A DNA stretch of 64,000 nt from Gonocerus acuteangulatus (Eukaryota > Arthropoda > Insecta > Hemiptera > Coreidae). Positions 1 through 10,349 of the stretch are shown piece by piece. Below the pieces are notes generated by a model. It made no database searches, was not told where the DNA came from, and saw only the letters and a list, made by a program, of their open reading frames with translations. The stretch lies in contig OX328124.1 in NCBI GenBank assembly GCA_946811695.1, positions 34,308,203 through 34,372,202 on the forward strand, in the 5' to 3' direction. Both the position numbers and the translations under genes were made by a program. How positions within the stretch are numbered: position 1 is the first letter of the stretch; every line of letters starts with the position of its first letter.

Positions 1-394
1 CGACTACTATATATGGTGTGGGAAGTCTGGTAATTAGTTGCAATAAGGCTGTTTCATTTATTCGTTCAGTTGGAGGTAAATAAATGTTACAGATGGTAAC
101 GTCAAAACGCAATTTGACCCTCATGATGAGTGCTTGAAGTGGGGATTGTATGTCCAGTTCTTCGGCAAATAGACCGCTTCGAACTGCGATGGCAACTCCC
201 CCGTGGGCTCGCTCATTTTCCCTAAGTTCTATTTCTTTCCTGTAGATGGAGTAATTTTTTATATTTATGTTAATGTTGGAAGTAAGTTTTGTTTCTTGCA
301 GGCACAATATAGCAGGGTTGGTATCTTTTAAGAGAATCTGCAGCTCCTCAAATTGGGTACGAAGGCCATTTAGGTTCCAGCTAATTATAGACAT
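1..394 (-). CDS. Non-LTR ORF2, N-terminal endonuclease part (partial)
   Basis: About 131 codons are visible before the window edge. The protein opens MSIISWNLNGLR, continues with a CLQET motif and an HGGVAIAVR stretch, and reaches NIYLPP. These are the first conserved blocks of the APE-type endonuclease that nicks target DNA in target-primed reverse transcription (WN-NG, QET with the metal-binding Glu, and GG-A). The start is the ATG at 394-392, because an in-frame TAG lies 27 nt upstream (421-419). Catalytic Asp/His blocks and the reverse transcriptase lie outside the window. The visible part is intact, with no stop or frameshift. Confidence 0.88.
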   Translation of the reverse strand, partial: MSIISWNLNGLRTQFEELQILLKDTNPAILCLQETKLTSNININIKNYSIYRKEIELRENERAHGGVAIAVRSGLFAEELDIQSPLQALIMRVKLRFDVTICNIYLPPTERINETALLQLITRLPTPYIVV

Positions 395-837
395 GGCAAT
401 ATGAATATTGGGGTAGTCCTATTTTACTGAATATACTATTTACAAGTAGGAGATGTGCTATAATTATTTTGATTTTATTATTATAAAATAATGATTTATA
501 TATATTTAGATATATGTACATTAGCTTAGCTGTTGTTAGCTGTAGGGATTCAATTATATTTACAAATACTAGGTATGGGATTTTAGGCATATATGAATAT
601 TGAGCGAAGAAAAAGGTTTGAGTACCCTTCAAATAATCTATTAGTGTTATTGATATAGTAATATATTTTGAAAATTCATTTTTATTTATTGTAGTTTTTC
701 TTTTTATAAAATAACTTTTTTCCCTGATAATTGGATTTGGTGGTGTGTGTGGATGTGTGTTTGAGTGAAGAGGTGGTTTACTGTTATGATAGTATGTCAT
801 TATGTGGGTGTTTATTATCATATAATGCATAGGGTTT
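395..837 (-). other. Inter-ORF spacer of the Jockey-like element
   Basis: This is 443 nt of AT-rich sequence between the ORF1 stop and the ORF2 ATG. I see no conserved coding sequence in it on the minus strand, and an in-frame stop precedes the ORF2 ATG. It is longer than the short overlap or gap I would expect between Jockey-group ORFs. Confidence 0.6.
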
Positions 838-2163
838 TCAGGTTTCCATGTCTTCACCACTTTTTTTGGAATTTTGTTTTTGTTTCCGCCTAGGAGGAGG
901 CGGGGTTTTAAAGTCCTCACTATTTTGTACCCCGCCCTGTGACTGGGGTACATTAGTGTTTTCACGTCGATCCCGGGAGCGAGGAGAGACGGACCGCTCA
1001 CGGGGAGGTAGAGGGAGAGAGGTGTTGGCTATGCCAGGGAGAGAGAGAGAGGGTGGGAGTGGAGAGAGAGAGGGAGGGAGTGGAGAGAGAGAGGGAGGGA
1101 GTGGAGAGAGAGTGGGAGTGAGTGGTGAGGGAGGGAGTGTGGAGTGGGAGGGAGCGAGTGGAGGGGATGAGTTACAGCCAGTCTGTGACGAAGCCGCAGC
1201 CTTGGCTCTGGCTACTAGAATCTTCGGAACAGTAGCTACAGAAATATAGTCATCTGTCTGAATACCTATTTCCTTAACTTCCTTTCGTACATTCCTAGCT
1301 ACTTCTGAATAACTTTTATTAATTGGTTGGCTTTCTTTATATTTCCTTCTAGCTACACTATAAGGTACTTTTTCTTTGAACTGGATTGTTTTAATTTCCT
1401 TTTCTTCTATTAACTTGGGGCATTTAATATCTAGGCTTGGGTGGTGGTTCCCACAATTTACACAGTTTGGGACAATTGTTTCACACGGAGTACCGCTATG
1501 TAATGTTTTGGAACAGAAATTACATATCGGTTCTTTAACACATTTATCTGCAAAATGACCAAGTTTAAGACAAGTCCTGCAGCGGATTGGGTTAGGGATA
1601 TACATTTTAACTCTTAATTTTTGGTATCCTACATTAATGGTTTCTGGGAGGGTCGGCACTGAAAATGTAAGAACGTACAAATGTGTGTGTTTTTCTATTC
1701 CTGACCTCCTAGTAATTATTCTTTTAATTTCCATCACATTAAAGCATTTCAATTCCTCCAATATTTCAGTCGGATCGATTCCTTCCAAGTCTGGACAAAA
1801 TATGACGCCTTTTGTTATATTTAACTTCTCATGCGCGCTCACTTTTACTTTTATTGTTGGTCCAAAATTATTTAATTTTAACAATTTATCTGATTGCTCT
1901 TTTGAGGTTGTTTCAACCAAAACTGTCCCATTTCTTAACTTTTTTACATTTTTAGGCTCCCCGCAAAGGTTATTTATCGTTCTAGATAGTAAAAAAGGCG
2001 ATAATTTTGTAAGATCACCTTCCTCATCCCTTTTAATAATTAAAAATTTATTTTTATTTTGTGAAACCTCTGCTAAGGTATTTTTGTAATTATCCAGATC
2101 ATTGAATATATTTCTTTTAAATCTTTTCGTTTTTGGGGAGCGTATGTCGGGGGGTTTATTCAT
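838..2163 (-). CDS. Non-LTR retrotransposon ORF1 (Jockey-type gag, 441 aa)
   Basis: This is a nucleic-acid-binding ORF1 protein expected to coat the retrotransposon RNA. Residues about 40-190 form a region that in Jockey-type proteins adopts RRM-like folds. Three tandem zinc knuckles follow at about 194-250: two CX2CX4HX4C (starting CRTC and CNFC) and one CX2CX3HX6C (starting CVNC). After them comes a basic segment and a low-complexity tail with repeated S-P-L-P-P units, encoded by a purine-rich tandem repeat at about 1040-1140 on the plus strand. The frame is open from ATG to stop, so this copy may be young. Assignment to the Jockey group is from the knuckle pattern and the neighbouring endonuclease. 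Confidence 0.88.
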   Translation of the reverse strand: MNKPPDIRSPKTKRFKRNIFNDLDNYKNTLAEVSQNKNKFLIIKRDEEGDLTKLSPFLLSRTINNLCGEPKNVKKLRNGTVLVETTSKEQSDKLLKLNNFGPTIKVKVSAHEKLNITKGVIFCPDLEGIDPTEILEELKCFNVMEIKRIITRRSGIEKHTHLYVLTFSVPTLPETINVGYQKLRVKMYIPNPIRCRTCLKLGHFADKCVKEPICNFCSKTLHSGTPCETIVPNCVNCGNHHPSLDIKCPKLIEEKEIKTIQFKEKVPYSVARRKYKESQPINKSYSEVARNVRKEVKEIGIQTDDYISVATVPKILVARAKAAASSQTGCNSSPPLAPSHSTLPPSPLTPTLSPLPPSLSPLPPSLSPLPPSLSLPGIANTSLPLPPRERSVSPRSRDRRENTNVPQSQGGVQNSEDFKTPPPPRRKQKQNSKKSGEDMET

Positions 2164-2601
2164 TATGAAGGTTTTTATTAGTATTTGATTCTAAGCCCTT
2201 GAAACTAAAGTATAAAGAAAGTGAACAATAAATAATATTGGGGTTTTAAAAATAAAATAGAATGAAAAACAGAAACAGAAAAAATTTTCCACTTATCTGG
2301 CCGGACAAATAGGCCTTTGTCCGGTTAATCCTGTAAAATGCCAGGAGTGTTACACCTTCCTGTTCCTACAGCCTCCTGGAAGCATGTGAGCTCCAGGGCC
2401 TATAGGTGTCTTCTTCGTATCAATTATACACTATTTAGCAAGAATGTCTACTAAATGAGAATTTTAACACTAATAATAACACTAATTCACTGTTAAACAA
2501 CACAAATTAACTAAATATTAGAGAGCACTTTTACAGGTTAGTTTTCACTAGCAAAGAAAAAACAGCTGTTCTATATATATAGATATATATATATATGTGT
2601 G

Positions 2602-3645
2602 TCTGTTAACACGATAGCGGCCAGAGTTTTTGTATTTTCGTCACGAAACTTGGTATATAGCATTCAATTAGCAAACGATTGAACGAGTTCGTTTACCACC
2701 AAAATCGGTCCACCGGAAGGGGGGGTTTACCCCGAACCCAAAACACTAATTTGACTACGTCAGCCGTAATATTTGTTATATTTCAACTAAACTTGGTATT
2801 CGTTGTGGGAATATAGAGAGAAAGGTGAGATATAAAAATGAACTAAATCGGTTTATAAGGAGGGGGGGGGGGTTTACTCCGGACCGACAATACCAATTCG
2901 CCACTACCAGCCGTGATTTTAGGTATATTTCGACGAAACTCGGTATTCATTGTGGTAATCTACAGGTAAATATGTCTTGTAAAAATAAACTAAATCGGTT
3001 CATTTGGAGGGGGGTTTACTCCAGACCCACAATACCAATTCGCCACTACCAACCGTGATTTTTAGTATATTTCGACGAAACTCGGTATTCGTACTGGTAA
3101 TCTACAGGTAAATATGTGATGTAAAAATAAACTAAATCGGTTCATTAGGAGGGGGGGGGGTTTACTCCGGACCCAAATTACTAATATACTCATACTGGTC
3201 GTAATTTCTGCTGTATTGTAACGAAACGCGGTATACGTCGTGGGTAACTCATGAGAAAGAAGTGTTATAAAAATGAGCTGAATCGGTCAATCGGAAAGGG
3301 GGGTTTACTTTGTAATATATTTCAATAGAAAAGCCAGCCAGACATAGGTCCACAAAGGCGCCGCAAGGAGCGCTAGAGGGACTGTATCCGGTTCCTGCGT
3401 TAGATCAAAATACGATAATATGAGGTTTTTTGTATTTATTACGTAGTGTAGTAGGTACCATGTGTAAACATAACTCTGGAAGCAAATTAATAATTTATCA
3501 GTTACTCATTACAAAATTAAAAGAGAACTATTCATGTTTTTATTTTATTTATGTAGGATATTTTAAGCAAATTGTTCTGGAAAGCAGTCTACACTACCCA
3601 AATTCTGAGGAAAGTGCTTAGTTATGCAGCTCCTGCGTGACGGCC
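2602..3645 (+). repeat. R-B repeat family, copy 1 (about 1.04 kb)
   Basis: Non-coding interspersed repeat. It begins TCTGTTAACACGATAGCGG directly after a TA/TG tract. It then carries about four imperfect units of roughly 120 bp, each with a GAAAC-GGTATTCGT block, a TAAATCGGTTCATT block and a G-run ending in TTTACTCC. A unique-looking 300-bp segment follows, and it ends at a short hairpin (GCAGCTCCTGC) near 3630. Further copies lie at 24125-25027 (inverted) and 46226-46994. I see no protein in it. ORFs inside are short and not shared in frame between copies. Confidence 0.85.
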
Positions 3646-3831
3646 TTTTTTTCAAACACGGTTGAATATATCGTCTTGAGGGTGGGAAACCGAATAATGA
3701 AAAAATAAAATTTGGGCGCTATGATATTTTCCCTAAAAGCTAACATGGAGTGTAAACTAAATTGATCTTTCATTATAGTCAAAATACTTCTCTGCTAACT
3801 TTGATCTAAATTGAACCGTTTTTGCAGACAG

Positions 3832-4073
3832 TACCGTAAAATGGGATCAGATTTGCACAGTGTGGTGAAATTGGTCAACAAACCTACACTGGTTATACAT
3901 TTGTCTGAAAGCGAACAGACAAATATATAGGTATATATAGGTATATATTTGTTTGTTCGCACCTGTTTGGAAAATTTCGAAACTTTGGTATGAGTTAAAT
4001 GAAAATATCCAAGCAGTATAAGTTTTTACCAATTTCACCATACTGTACCAATGTGACACCATTTTACGTCAGT
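3832..4073. mobile_element. Short inverted-repeat element (MITE-like)
   Basis: The left end (TACCGTAAAATGG, then a GTGTGGTGAAATTGGT block) is repeated inverted at the right end (CCATTTTACGTCA), giving imperfect arms of about 45 bp. The centre has TATATAGG repeats. No coding capacity is seen. Target duplication is unclear, so the superfamily is not assigned. Confidence 0.6.
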
Positions 4074-4414
4074 AGAATGATGAAATGTTACTAACATTCA
4101 TTGAGTATACAAATGTGTTTGGCCGGTTTTTTATTGTGGGCCACGGGATTTGGAACGTCGACTTTCGGGTTAACGTCATAAAATAATTTTCTTCCCCCAT
4201 AAGAAATGGGGAAACTCGACCTTAAGGCAATGAATATTAAAATAAGTAAATACTATACGATACTAAATGTCATAGCCCTTTCTTACTTTATATCCATGGT
4301 AAAGCTGTTTAATAGCCACTTAGTCCAGGATAGCTCGGGATAATATCAACAGGCAGGTTGTCGGGAAGGATTTTTATCTTTATACAATTTATACGGTTTT
4401 TTTTATAAGCATTT

Positions 4415-4424
4415 ATATCTTATA

Positions 4425-4477
<53 letters not shown>
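4415..4477. repeat. (TA)n microsatellite
   Basis: Almost pure TA dinucleotide run with single interruptions by C. Confidence 0.95.
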
Positions 4478-4478
<1 letters not shown>

Positions 4479-4574
4479 CATGCATTTATAAATTAAGATT
4501 GTATTGCTTAAGATATAAAAGAGTCCAAACAAAGACATTTTAAATGATAAGACATATTGCTAGACCATTATAAC

Positions 4575-5520
4575 TAGGGAACAGATGTTATTGTATGTCC
4601 ATATTTTTTTCTGATTCTTAAATCGTAATTGTTGATCAAATTCTGCACGTTTTATGCGATTTTAAATCATTTAAACAGGTTTTTATTTTACATATTTTGT
4701 CAAAAATCCATATTTTTACATATTCTACCATAAATACATATTTTGATATTCCTTTTATTTTTTAGTGGAAAAAATAAAGAGGAAACCAAGAAAGAAAATA
4801 ATGCTTTACCCATTTAATCTGGATCAATGTGTCTTTTCCAGTTGCAAGAAACTAAGGTGGCTGGCAGCCATGCTTCCCCGGCGCTAATGTTCTAGGAGCA
4901 GATGCGATTTTAAAAAATATATAACAAATTATTGTTTAACTTTTTTATTCTTCCTTTAATCTACTCTCTAAAACAAATGAATTAGTGACAGAATCATGTT
5001 GATATCATTTTCCAAACTCAAGACATAAAATAATGAATTTTAAACCTGATTGTTTTTATTTCTTAGCCCCTAAGACGAATTTGACGAAACGCTCGGACAC
5101 GTGTCGACTATTTTTCGATGCAAAATCACCAGAAAAAAATGGGCCTGATGGGTGACCCCACCACTTTATACTCCCCTTATGAGATCACCGTCGTCATTTC
5201 ACATTTGTAATTTAAAAATGCATGTTGTTGCAAAACATTTTCCAAAATAATGTTCATCTGTTGAAATTTTCAACTTCTTTTTTCCCTTTTTAAAATTAGT
5301 TCCTAATTATTATTTATGCTTCATTTTTCAATATGTCATAGAGTTTTAGTTATTTTGTTCTTTCCATTTATAATAACCATTTATAATAAAGTTTGTATTA
5401 ATTATTTATGATTTTCTTTTGAATATTTTATAGTGTGTTAGGTATTTTTTACTACATATTTTCAATTTTTTATTACAAATTTCATTATGTATAGTTAAAT
5501 TTATATGTACATATTTAATT
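4575..5520 (+). mobile_element. Decayed copy of the 1-kb hAT-type element
   Basis: It begins TAGGGAACAGATGTTATTGTA and is alignable by eye to the complete copy at 17834-18837. Shared blocks include an ATTCTGCACGTTTT segment, repeated ACATATTTTG-CAAAAATCCATA motifs, a GGTGGCTGGC-GCCATGCTTCCCCGG block and a GGTGACCCCACCACT block. The right terminal repeat is not recognisable, so this copy is older or truncated. No transposase is present. Confidence 0.75.
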
Positions 5521-5555
5521 ATTTGGTTGATTAAGAATATGAAATAAGTATTTTT

Positions 5556-5803
5556 CTTGTGTACGCAGAAGGTCATTGAATAAAATTAACATAAACGTCA
5601 ATTTATTCTTGGATGCCTCTTCTGGAGCCTAAAAACATATATTCAGCTGTACAGCTGACGGTTGCTATGTAAATAATTTGGTTGTATCTAGTTTTTAGGT
5701 CCCTGAAGAGCCATCCAAGGATGCGAAACATGTAGAGCCAATTTTAATAAATTGACGTTTTATGTTAATTTAATTTTACTCATTGAGCCTCTGATTACAC
5801 AAG
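5556..5803. mobile_element. Penelope-type foldback (inverted repeat)
   Basis: The left arm (CTTGTGTACGCAGAAGG, then TTAACATAAACGTCAATTTATT) is inverted at the right arm (AATAAATTGACGTTTTATGTTAA, then TGATTACACAAG). The right arm contains CTGAAGA at 5703-5709, a CATCC/GGATG hairpin, and GAAA at 5725-5728. That matches the order of hammerhead ribozyme core elements seen in Penelope-like retroelement ends. No ORF lies between the arms. Confidence 0.65.
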
Positions 5804-6118
5804 AAAAATTGTTGAAATTTTGGTCACTATTTTCTTAATATCAAATAAGTTGCTGACAAGCTTTATTCTGAAGAGATATTTGTTTCAGATTAATAATAGC
5901 TAAGCTATAGCTTTTGGTGCTTATGACCAAGGCAGTCAAAACACCTTAATAGGAAAAAAATAAGTAATAGCTAAGTTACTATGCCAGAAAGGTAAATATT
6001 TTTCTTTCATGTGAATTTCTTTCTCCCGCCAGTTTGCATCATTCCTAAAACTGGCGTAATGTTTGTAAATCAGCATCGCTTTTAAAGAAAAACCATTAGC
6101 CGTGGATTAAAACGATTT

Positions 6119-6375
6119 TCATCAGAGGTGCGGCGCACACATATATAATAATAATTTTGCGACTGCTTCTGTCGACACTGTCCTGTATCCACTTGCTATT
6201 CTTAAGCAGGCCAGTCTCTGCAAGCTAGCCAGTTTTGTGCTGAGGCCTTTGCTTTCGGTTACTTTTTGCCATACAGGTGCAGCATAAAGTATTTGTGAAT
6301 GAATCACACTTGAAATGATCTTATTTGGCATAATACAAGACAGTGCGGATATTGTCTTTCCAACTTTCTGCGTCA
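6119..6375 (-). pseudogene. Non-LTR reverse transcriptase fragment (post-RT region)
   Basis: Minus-strand translation gives KVGKTISALSCIMPNK, then HSQILYAAPVWQK and LACLRIASGYRTVSTEA. This is the typical region after the reverse transcriptase fingers in R1/LOA/Jockey-group ORF2 (L-YAAPVW, QR--LRI--YRTVS). Only about 85 codons remain and there is no flanking EN or RT, so it is a truncated relic. Confidence 0.75.
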
Positions 6376-6514
6376 GGTGAGGGTTTATAATATGTGGACA
6401 TATGAATGAATGTAATATTAGTTAAGGATAATTTTAAGAAATTTTACATTGTATGATTAAAGGGGGTAATTTTTAATGTAATTTATTGCATGTAATGTGT
6501 TTTTTTTTTTTTTA

Positions 6515-6592
6515 GTTTTATGAGGATGGCCCTGAGGCCGAAACGTCAAGTTTAAAAAATGTTAAAAATCAGCTGATAAATAAAAATTGCTG
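6515..6592 (+). repeat. Hammerhead-like repeat end
   Basis: ATGAGGA, then a GGCC-CTGA-GGCC hairpin, then GAAACGTC, ending in an A-rich tail. The layout resembles a hammerhead core (CTGANGA, stem II, GAAA) with one mismatch in the first box. It resembles the Penelope-type ends elsewhere in the window but in a different sequence family. Confidence 0.4.
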
Positions 6593-6599
6593 AGGTGAG

Positions 6600-8027
6600 G
6601 ATCAAATGTAAATTAAAGTGGATATAATAATTGTATGTGCCGTAATTAGTTTTCATATCTATAGATACGATGATAATTTTTAATTTTATCCTGCCTATAT
6701 TCAGAAAAGACCACCTACGTTATTCATAATATAGTTAATATAATCATAGTGCAGTGCGTAACTAACATTAAGGCACGAAGAAATAAAATCGAGTAAAGAA
6801 ATAAAATATTATTTAATGGATATATGTTGGTTTAGTTAACCTTCTTGCTAACCGTGAGTCTTTCTTGATTGCCTTCTGGAAGATTGCGTGCTGCATGAAT
6901 TTCTTATTTTATCAGATACTCATGTGTCGTTGGTCCACACAATATCCCCATTAATTATGAGTTTAAAGGAATTACCTCTTCGTCTACATCATAATATATG
7001 GAACAACCATCTCCAAAAATACATATTTAACTAGTTTTCTTCATTCAAATTTATAAGCTTCTGAATGCTTATGACAGCAGTTAATGGATTCCAGCCTCAA
7101 AATATGTCAGATAATACAATTAAGTATACATTAGCTGACTATATTTGGGAGGTCAAAATGTTTGTAACGCCGGTAAAAACAACGGAAATAGCATTTGTCT
7201 TCTGGGTGATGAACTTATAGTGAAACGCCTATTTGTAAAAAAAGAAGGTCTTCAAATTTAGGAATGGAATAAGCCCTGGGTATCAGAACAGAGATGTATG
7301 AAATTTCTCAAAGTTTCTCCCTTGTATCTTATAGCGAGTGGTCGTCTAGTTAATGCAGGGACTTCTGCAGAAAACCCAAAATGAAAGAACTTGATGATCT
7401 AAGGGAGTTTGCTGAATTACAAATGGAAATTAATAGTCATCGTAATCACCACGACCCAAAGAATCACAAAATGATTGATGAAACTGACTTAAAAACTTGC
7501 TCTTTCATTTTTCAAATAATCAATAAGATTAACTAAATATACATCTGGAAAGTAGTGGACTTCAGTTTCCTGGAATTGAATGAAAGGTCCAAGAATTTTG
7601 GAAGGGTACCCTGAATGCTATCGAAACAATCTTGTCCGTTTTTGAATCAGACTCTAAGGTGTTAGGAAATAAATGTGTCTGGTGATCCTAGAATCGATTC
7701 CGTATCGAGTTGAAAGGTGGCGTATCGAGGCCATCTTGTGGCAGTGCACTGCCCAAAATGTCAGAAACGATTATGAACACCCAGTGTTAAGAAATATCCA
7801 GCCCTAAGGCAATTTCGTATATCTCCTTTCATTGCTTATCTATGTTAAGTCATTTTATGTCTACTTATGTTGTTTTCCATTAGAATGGCAGATAGAGGCG
7901 ATAAATTTTCTTCAGCAATTACACAGGTCCTTGTAAAATCAATGAACAACCGAGTTGCAGTCAACAGACGACGTCTGTGATCCCGACTTTAACGTGAATT
8001 TTCGTAGTAATATACAACGTTCTTTAG
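6600..8027. other. No recognisable gene or repeat
   Basis: AT-rich sequence with only short, stop-interrupted frames. I see no domain, RNA gene or internal repeat that I can support. Confidence 0.5.
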
Positions 8028-8052
8028 AAAAAAAAAAAAAAAAAAAAAAAAA
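8028..8052 (+). repeat. Poly(A) run
   Basis: About 25 consecutive A, possibly the tail of a retroposed sequence, but its body is not recognised. Confidence 0.7.
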
Positions 8053-8807
8053 GCCTTAATTTTGCAAAAACCCTTTTAACTGTCATACTATCATGGTCAA
8101 ATAATTTTTTTTATTCACGATCTGCAAAACGTTTGATCGCCTCTCGTAAGTTAGTTGTCTAGTCAAGCCGTCAAAATTCTTTTAAAAAATCTCATATGAA
8201 TACATTTACAACAATCGAGTCGGTTTGACGGAAACTGCAAATATAAACTATGTGTGCAAAAACCTTTTAACTAGTACTATAAACAAATCATGTGATTCTT
8301 TTGTTATATTTGAGGACCCCAGAGGTCAAGTAGTCTAAGTAACCAACTCAATGTTTTGAGGAAAATGTAGTCAGAGCTGAACATAACATATTCAATATAT
8401 TATATGGTAGGTAGTAGCAATAACTAGATGTTTACAGTTATGATCATACTAGACGAATTCTCAGGTCCTTAGCTGTTTATTATCGATGATACATAATAGG
8501 TATATCATCCGGTTAATGATTAATATGCAACATAATTGGCTAATCCGCACATAGAGCCCTTAATTTCCTTCTGGACTTAATATTACAAATGTAACATTAC
8601 TCAAAAGAACACAGGCTAGGTGGCAGCAACTGTCAAGAAATCACTTGGATCTCTTTACCATCCACAAGATTACGACGTTCACAACCCTTTCCTGTATCTA
8701 ACTCATTTTTTTCAAAAATGTCACTTAGGACCCTTGACGTCTGGGGCCCTGATTTTATATCGGTTTATCATACTTCACGTCTAATTGTACCGTTTTATAA
8801 TTATTAC

Positions 8808-8999
8808 TTTTTTTTGTATGTGTTTAACGGCGTATCGACATTAGGGCTATTAACGCCGGGCTGACTACAGGTTTCCACCCTTTTCTATAATGCCAACAGC
8901 ACGTGGTCGGTCACCCATTCAGGTACTGGCCACGCCCGTCGTTGCTTAACTTCGGTGACCTACGGAAACCGGTGATTCAACGTGGCTATGGCCGTTGGC
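8808..8999 (-). mobile_element. 5S rRNA-derived SINE
   Basis: On the minus strand the head starts GCCAACGGCCAT and follows 5S rRNA with its internal promoter region (about AGTTAAGCAACG, then GGGTGACC) to a closing GTTGGCATTATA. Diverged positions rule out a normal 5S gene. After the head comes a tail with GGCGTTAATAGCCC and ATACGCCGTTAAA and a T/A-rich end. The same head and tail recur at 31714-31897 and 32641-33510, so it is a dispersed family. Confidence 0.85.
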
Positions 9000-9035
9000 T
9001 ATAACTATTAATATTAGCACTTTTCGTACTCATGA

Positions 9036-9180
9036 AAAATGTTTTGAAAAATCTCTGTAAATCTTCATCGATCCTTTCTACTAGGTACTGAAAATGACCC
9101 CTTCAAAATTTATATATATATATATATGGTTTACTCCGGAACCAAATAATTTTCCCATGCCGGCCATTATTTCTGTATTT
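9036..9180. repeat. R-C / R-B mosaic fragment with (TA)n
   Basis: Matches the R-C arm at 40690-40851 (TCTTCATCGATCCT, then ACTAGGTACTGAAAATGACCCC) up to a short TA tract. After the tract it continues with R-B-like GGTTTACTCCGGA and CCATGCCGGCC. The junction of the two families is at the TA tract. Confidence 0.65.
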
Positions 9181-9278
9181 TAAGATTTGAGCATTAAACC
9201 CTTCCAGGTCGAAGATATTTTAAGCAGTTTATTTTCTTTCTCTAATGCAATAAAATTCTTTGATATAATAAATACTTA

Positions 9279-9380
9279 CATTAGATAAATTCTTATCTCA
9301 CAGAATTCATCTAATACTAACATTAGATAAATTCTTATCTCACAGAATTCATCTAATACTAACATTAGATAAATTCTTAA
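9279..9380. repeat. 42-bp tandem repeat, about 2.5 copies
   Basis: The motif CATTAGATAAATTCTT starts at 9279, 9321 and 9363, an exact 42-bp period. The units contain TCTCACAGAATTCATCTAATACTAA. Confidence 0.9.
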
Positions 9381-9489
9381 ACTATTGATTTTTGCCATCG
9401 TATGTACATATAAAATTTTAAAAACAAAGATTATGGCGTGTAAATACTTCTCTTATATGTGTTCGTAGAAATGTGTATTGTGTAGTAAC

Positions 9490-9686
9490 TGTAGACTATT
9501 GTCTATGTGTGGACTACCATCCGTCAGCAGTTCATTCATGTCATGTTGTACGTTCAAGTTTCGTCGTTTTCTGCAGTCCGTTAATAAGTGTTTTACTGAT
9601 AGAGTCATCACAGTGGTTTGTCTTGTTTTGTAATTAAGGGGGAGTGAGTTAGTAGTGCATGTCCAATTCGTAGTGTTGTCTTACGA
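9490..9686 (-). pseudogene. Non-LTR ORF2 C-terminal fragment
   Basis: Minus-strand translation gives TLRIGHALLTHSPLI and, after a frame change, VKHLLTDCRKRR. These are the conserved post-RNase H blocks (LRIGH-LTH and the H-L-DC knuckle) also seen at 21720-21860. The fragment is frameshifted and interrupted on its right by the MITE at 9695. Confidence 0.7.
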
Positions 9687-9694
9687 TTTCCCAA

Positions 9695-10340
9695 CATGGG
9701 CGTATATAGAAAATAATTTCGGAGGGGGCTGGGAAAATTTCGGGGGGAGGCTGAGACCATTTCCGATGTATAGAATACTAACAATTTAGATCTTGGAAGA
9801 GTTTTAGCCAACTTAAACGCTATTACACCTAAAATAGAATATTTGAGAAGATATGGTCGACCGTTCAGAAGTAGGAAGCGTAGATCGTCGGGGTTTCGGT
9901 CAGTGTTCTTATTCAATAAAACACATTTTATATGCTAAAATGTATATTTATTGCCGCCAACGTTTCGGCTTGCTATACAAGCCATCTTCAGGGCTATTGA
10001 GAAGATTGAGAACTGTCCCGTTTCAAGAAGAGAACATTTCTGGGGAATGTTCTCTTCTTGAAACGGGACAGTTCTCAATCTTCTCAATAGCCCTGAAGAT
10101 GGCTTGTATAGCAAGCCGAAACGTTGGCGGCAATAAATATACATTTTAGCATATAAAATGTGTTTTATTGAATAAGAACACTGACCGAAACCCCGACGAT
10201 CTACGCTTCCTAAAATAGAATATGTTTTATGAACTAAATGATCTTATTTAATATATTTTTAAGGGTTTTATGAAATTTTTACCGATCAAATAAAATTTCG
10301 GGGTGGGGGCTGCAGCCCCCCCCCCTTATTTACGCCCATG
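9695..10340. mobile_element. hAT-type MITE (CATGGGCGTATA ends) with nested insertion
   Basis: Terminal repeats are CATGGGCGTATA on the left and TACGCCCATG on the right. They are flanked by the 8-bp duplication TTTCCCAA at 9687-9694 and 10341-10348. Subterminal GGGGGCTG runs are typical of the family. A second copy at 37643-37916 has its own 8-bp duplication and shows the uninterrupted structure of about 270 bp. Positions 9843-10208 are a later insertion. Confidence 0.9.
9843..10208. mobile_element. Penelope-derived palindrome insertion
   Basis: Flanked by the 15-bp direct repeat CCTAAAATAGAATAT (9828-9842 and 10209-10223). Positions 9876-10038 and 10046-10208 form a near-perfect inverted repeat with 163-bp arms and a 7-nt centre. 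Each arm holds the Penelope-type end found at 27197-29641, including CTGAAGA, a GGCTTG/CAAGCC hairpin and GAAAC. No protein is encoded. The duplication length fits target-primed insertion rather than cut-and-paste. Confidence 0.88.
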
Positions 10341-10349
10341 TTTCCCAAC

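Larger units (their letters stand above)
1..2570 (-). mobile_element. Jockey-like non-LTR retrotransposon, 5' half
   Basis: Reading on the minus strand, about 400 nt of leader (2570-2164) is followed by a zinc-knuckle ORF1 (2163-838), a 443-nt spacer and the start of an endonuclease ORF2 (394 to the window edge). The element continues left of position 1, so its reverse transcriptase and 3' end are not visible. The order ORF1-gag then AP-endonuclease is that of Jockey-group elements. The leader meets a TA-rich tract at about 2570-2600, which I take as the 5' boundary. The boundary is approximate because no target duplication can be checked. Confidence 0.85.

Noticed and set aside
381..1001. 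206-aa frame on the minus strand before ORF1 ends
   Set aside because: It overlaps ORF1 in another frame and runs into AT-rich spacer with no domain. The ORF2 start at 394 explains the coding signal here.
848..1249. Plus-strand Gly/Glu/Arg repeat protein
   Set aside because: It is the reverse complement of the Pro/Ser/Leu repeat tail of the zinc-knuckle ORF1.
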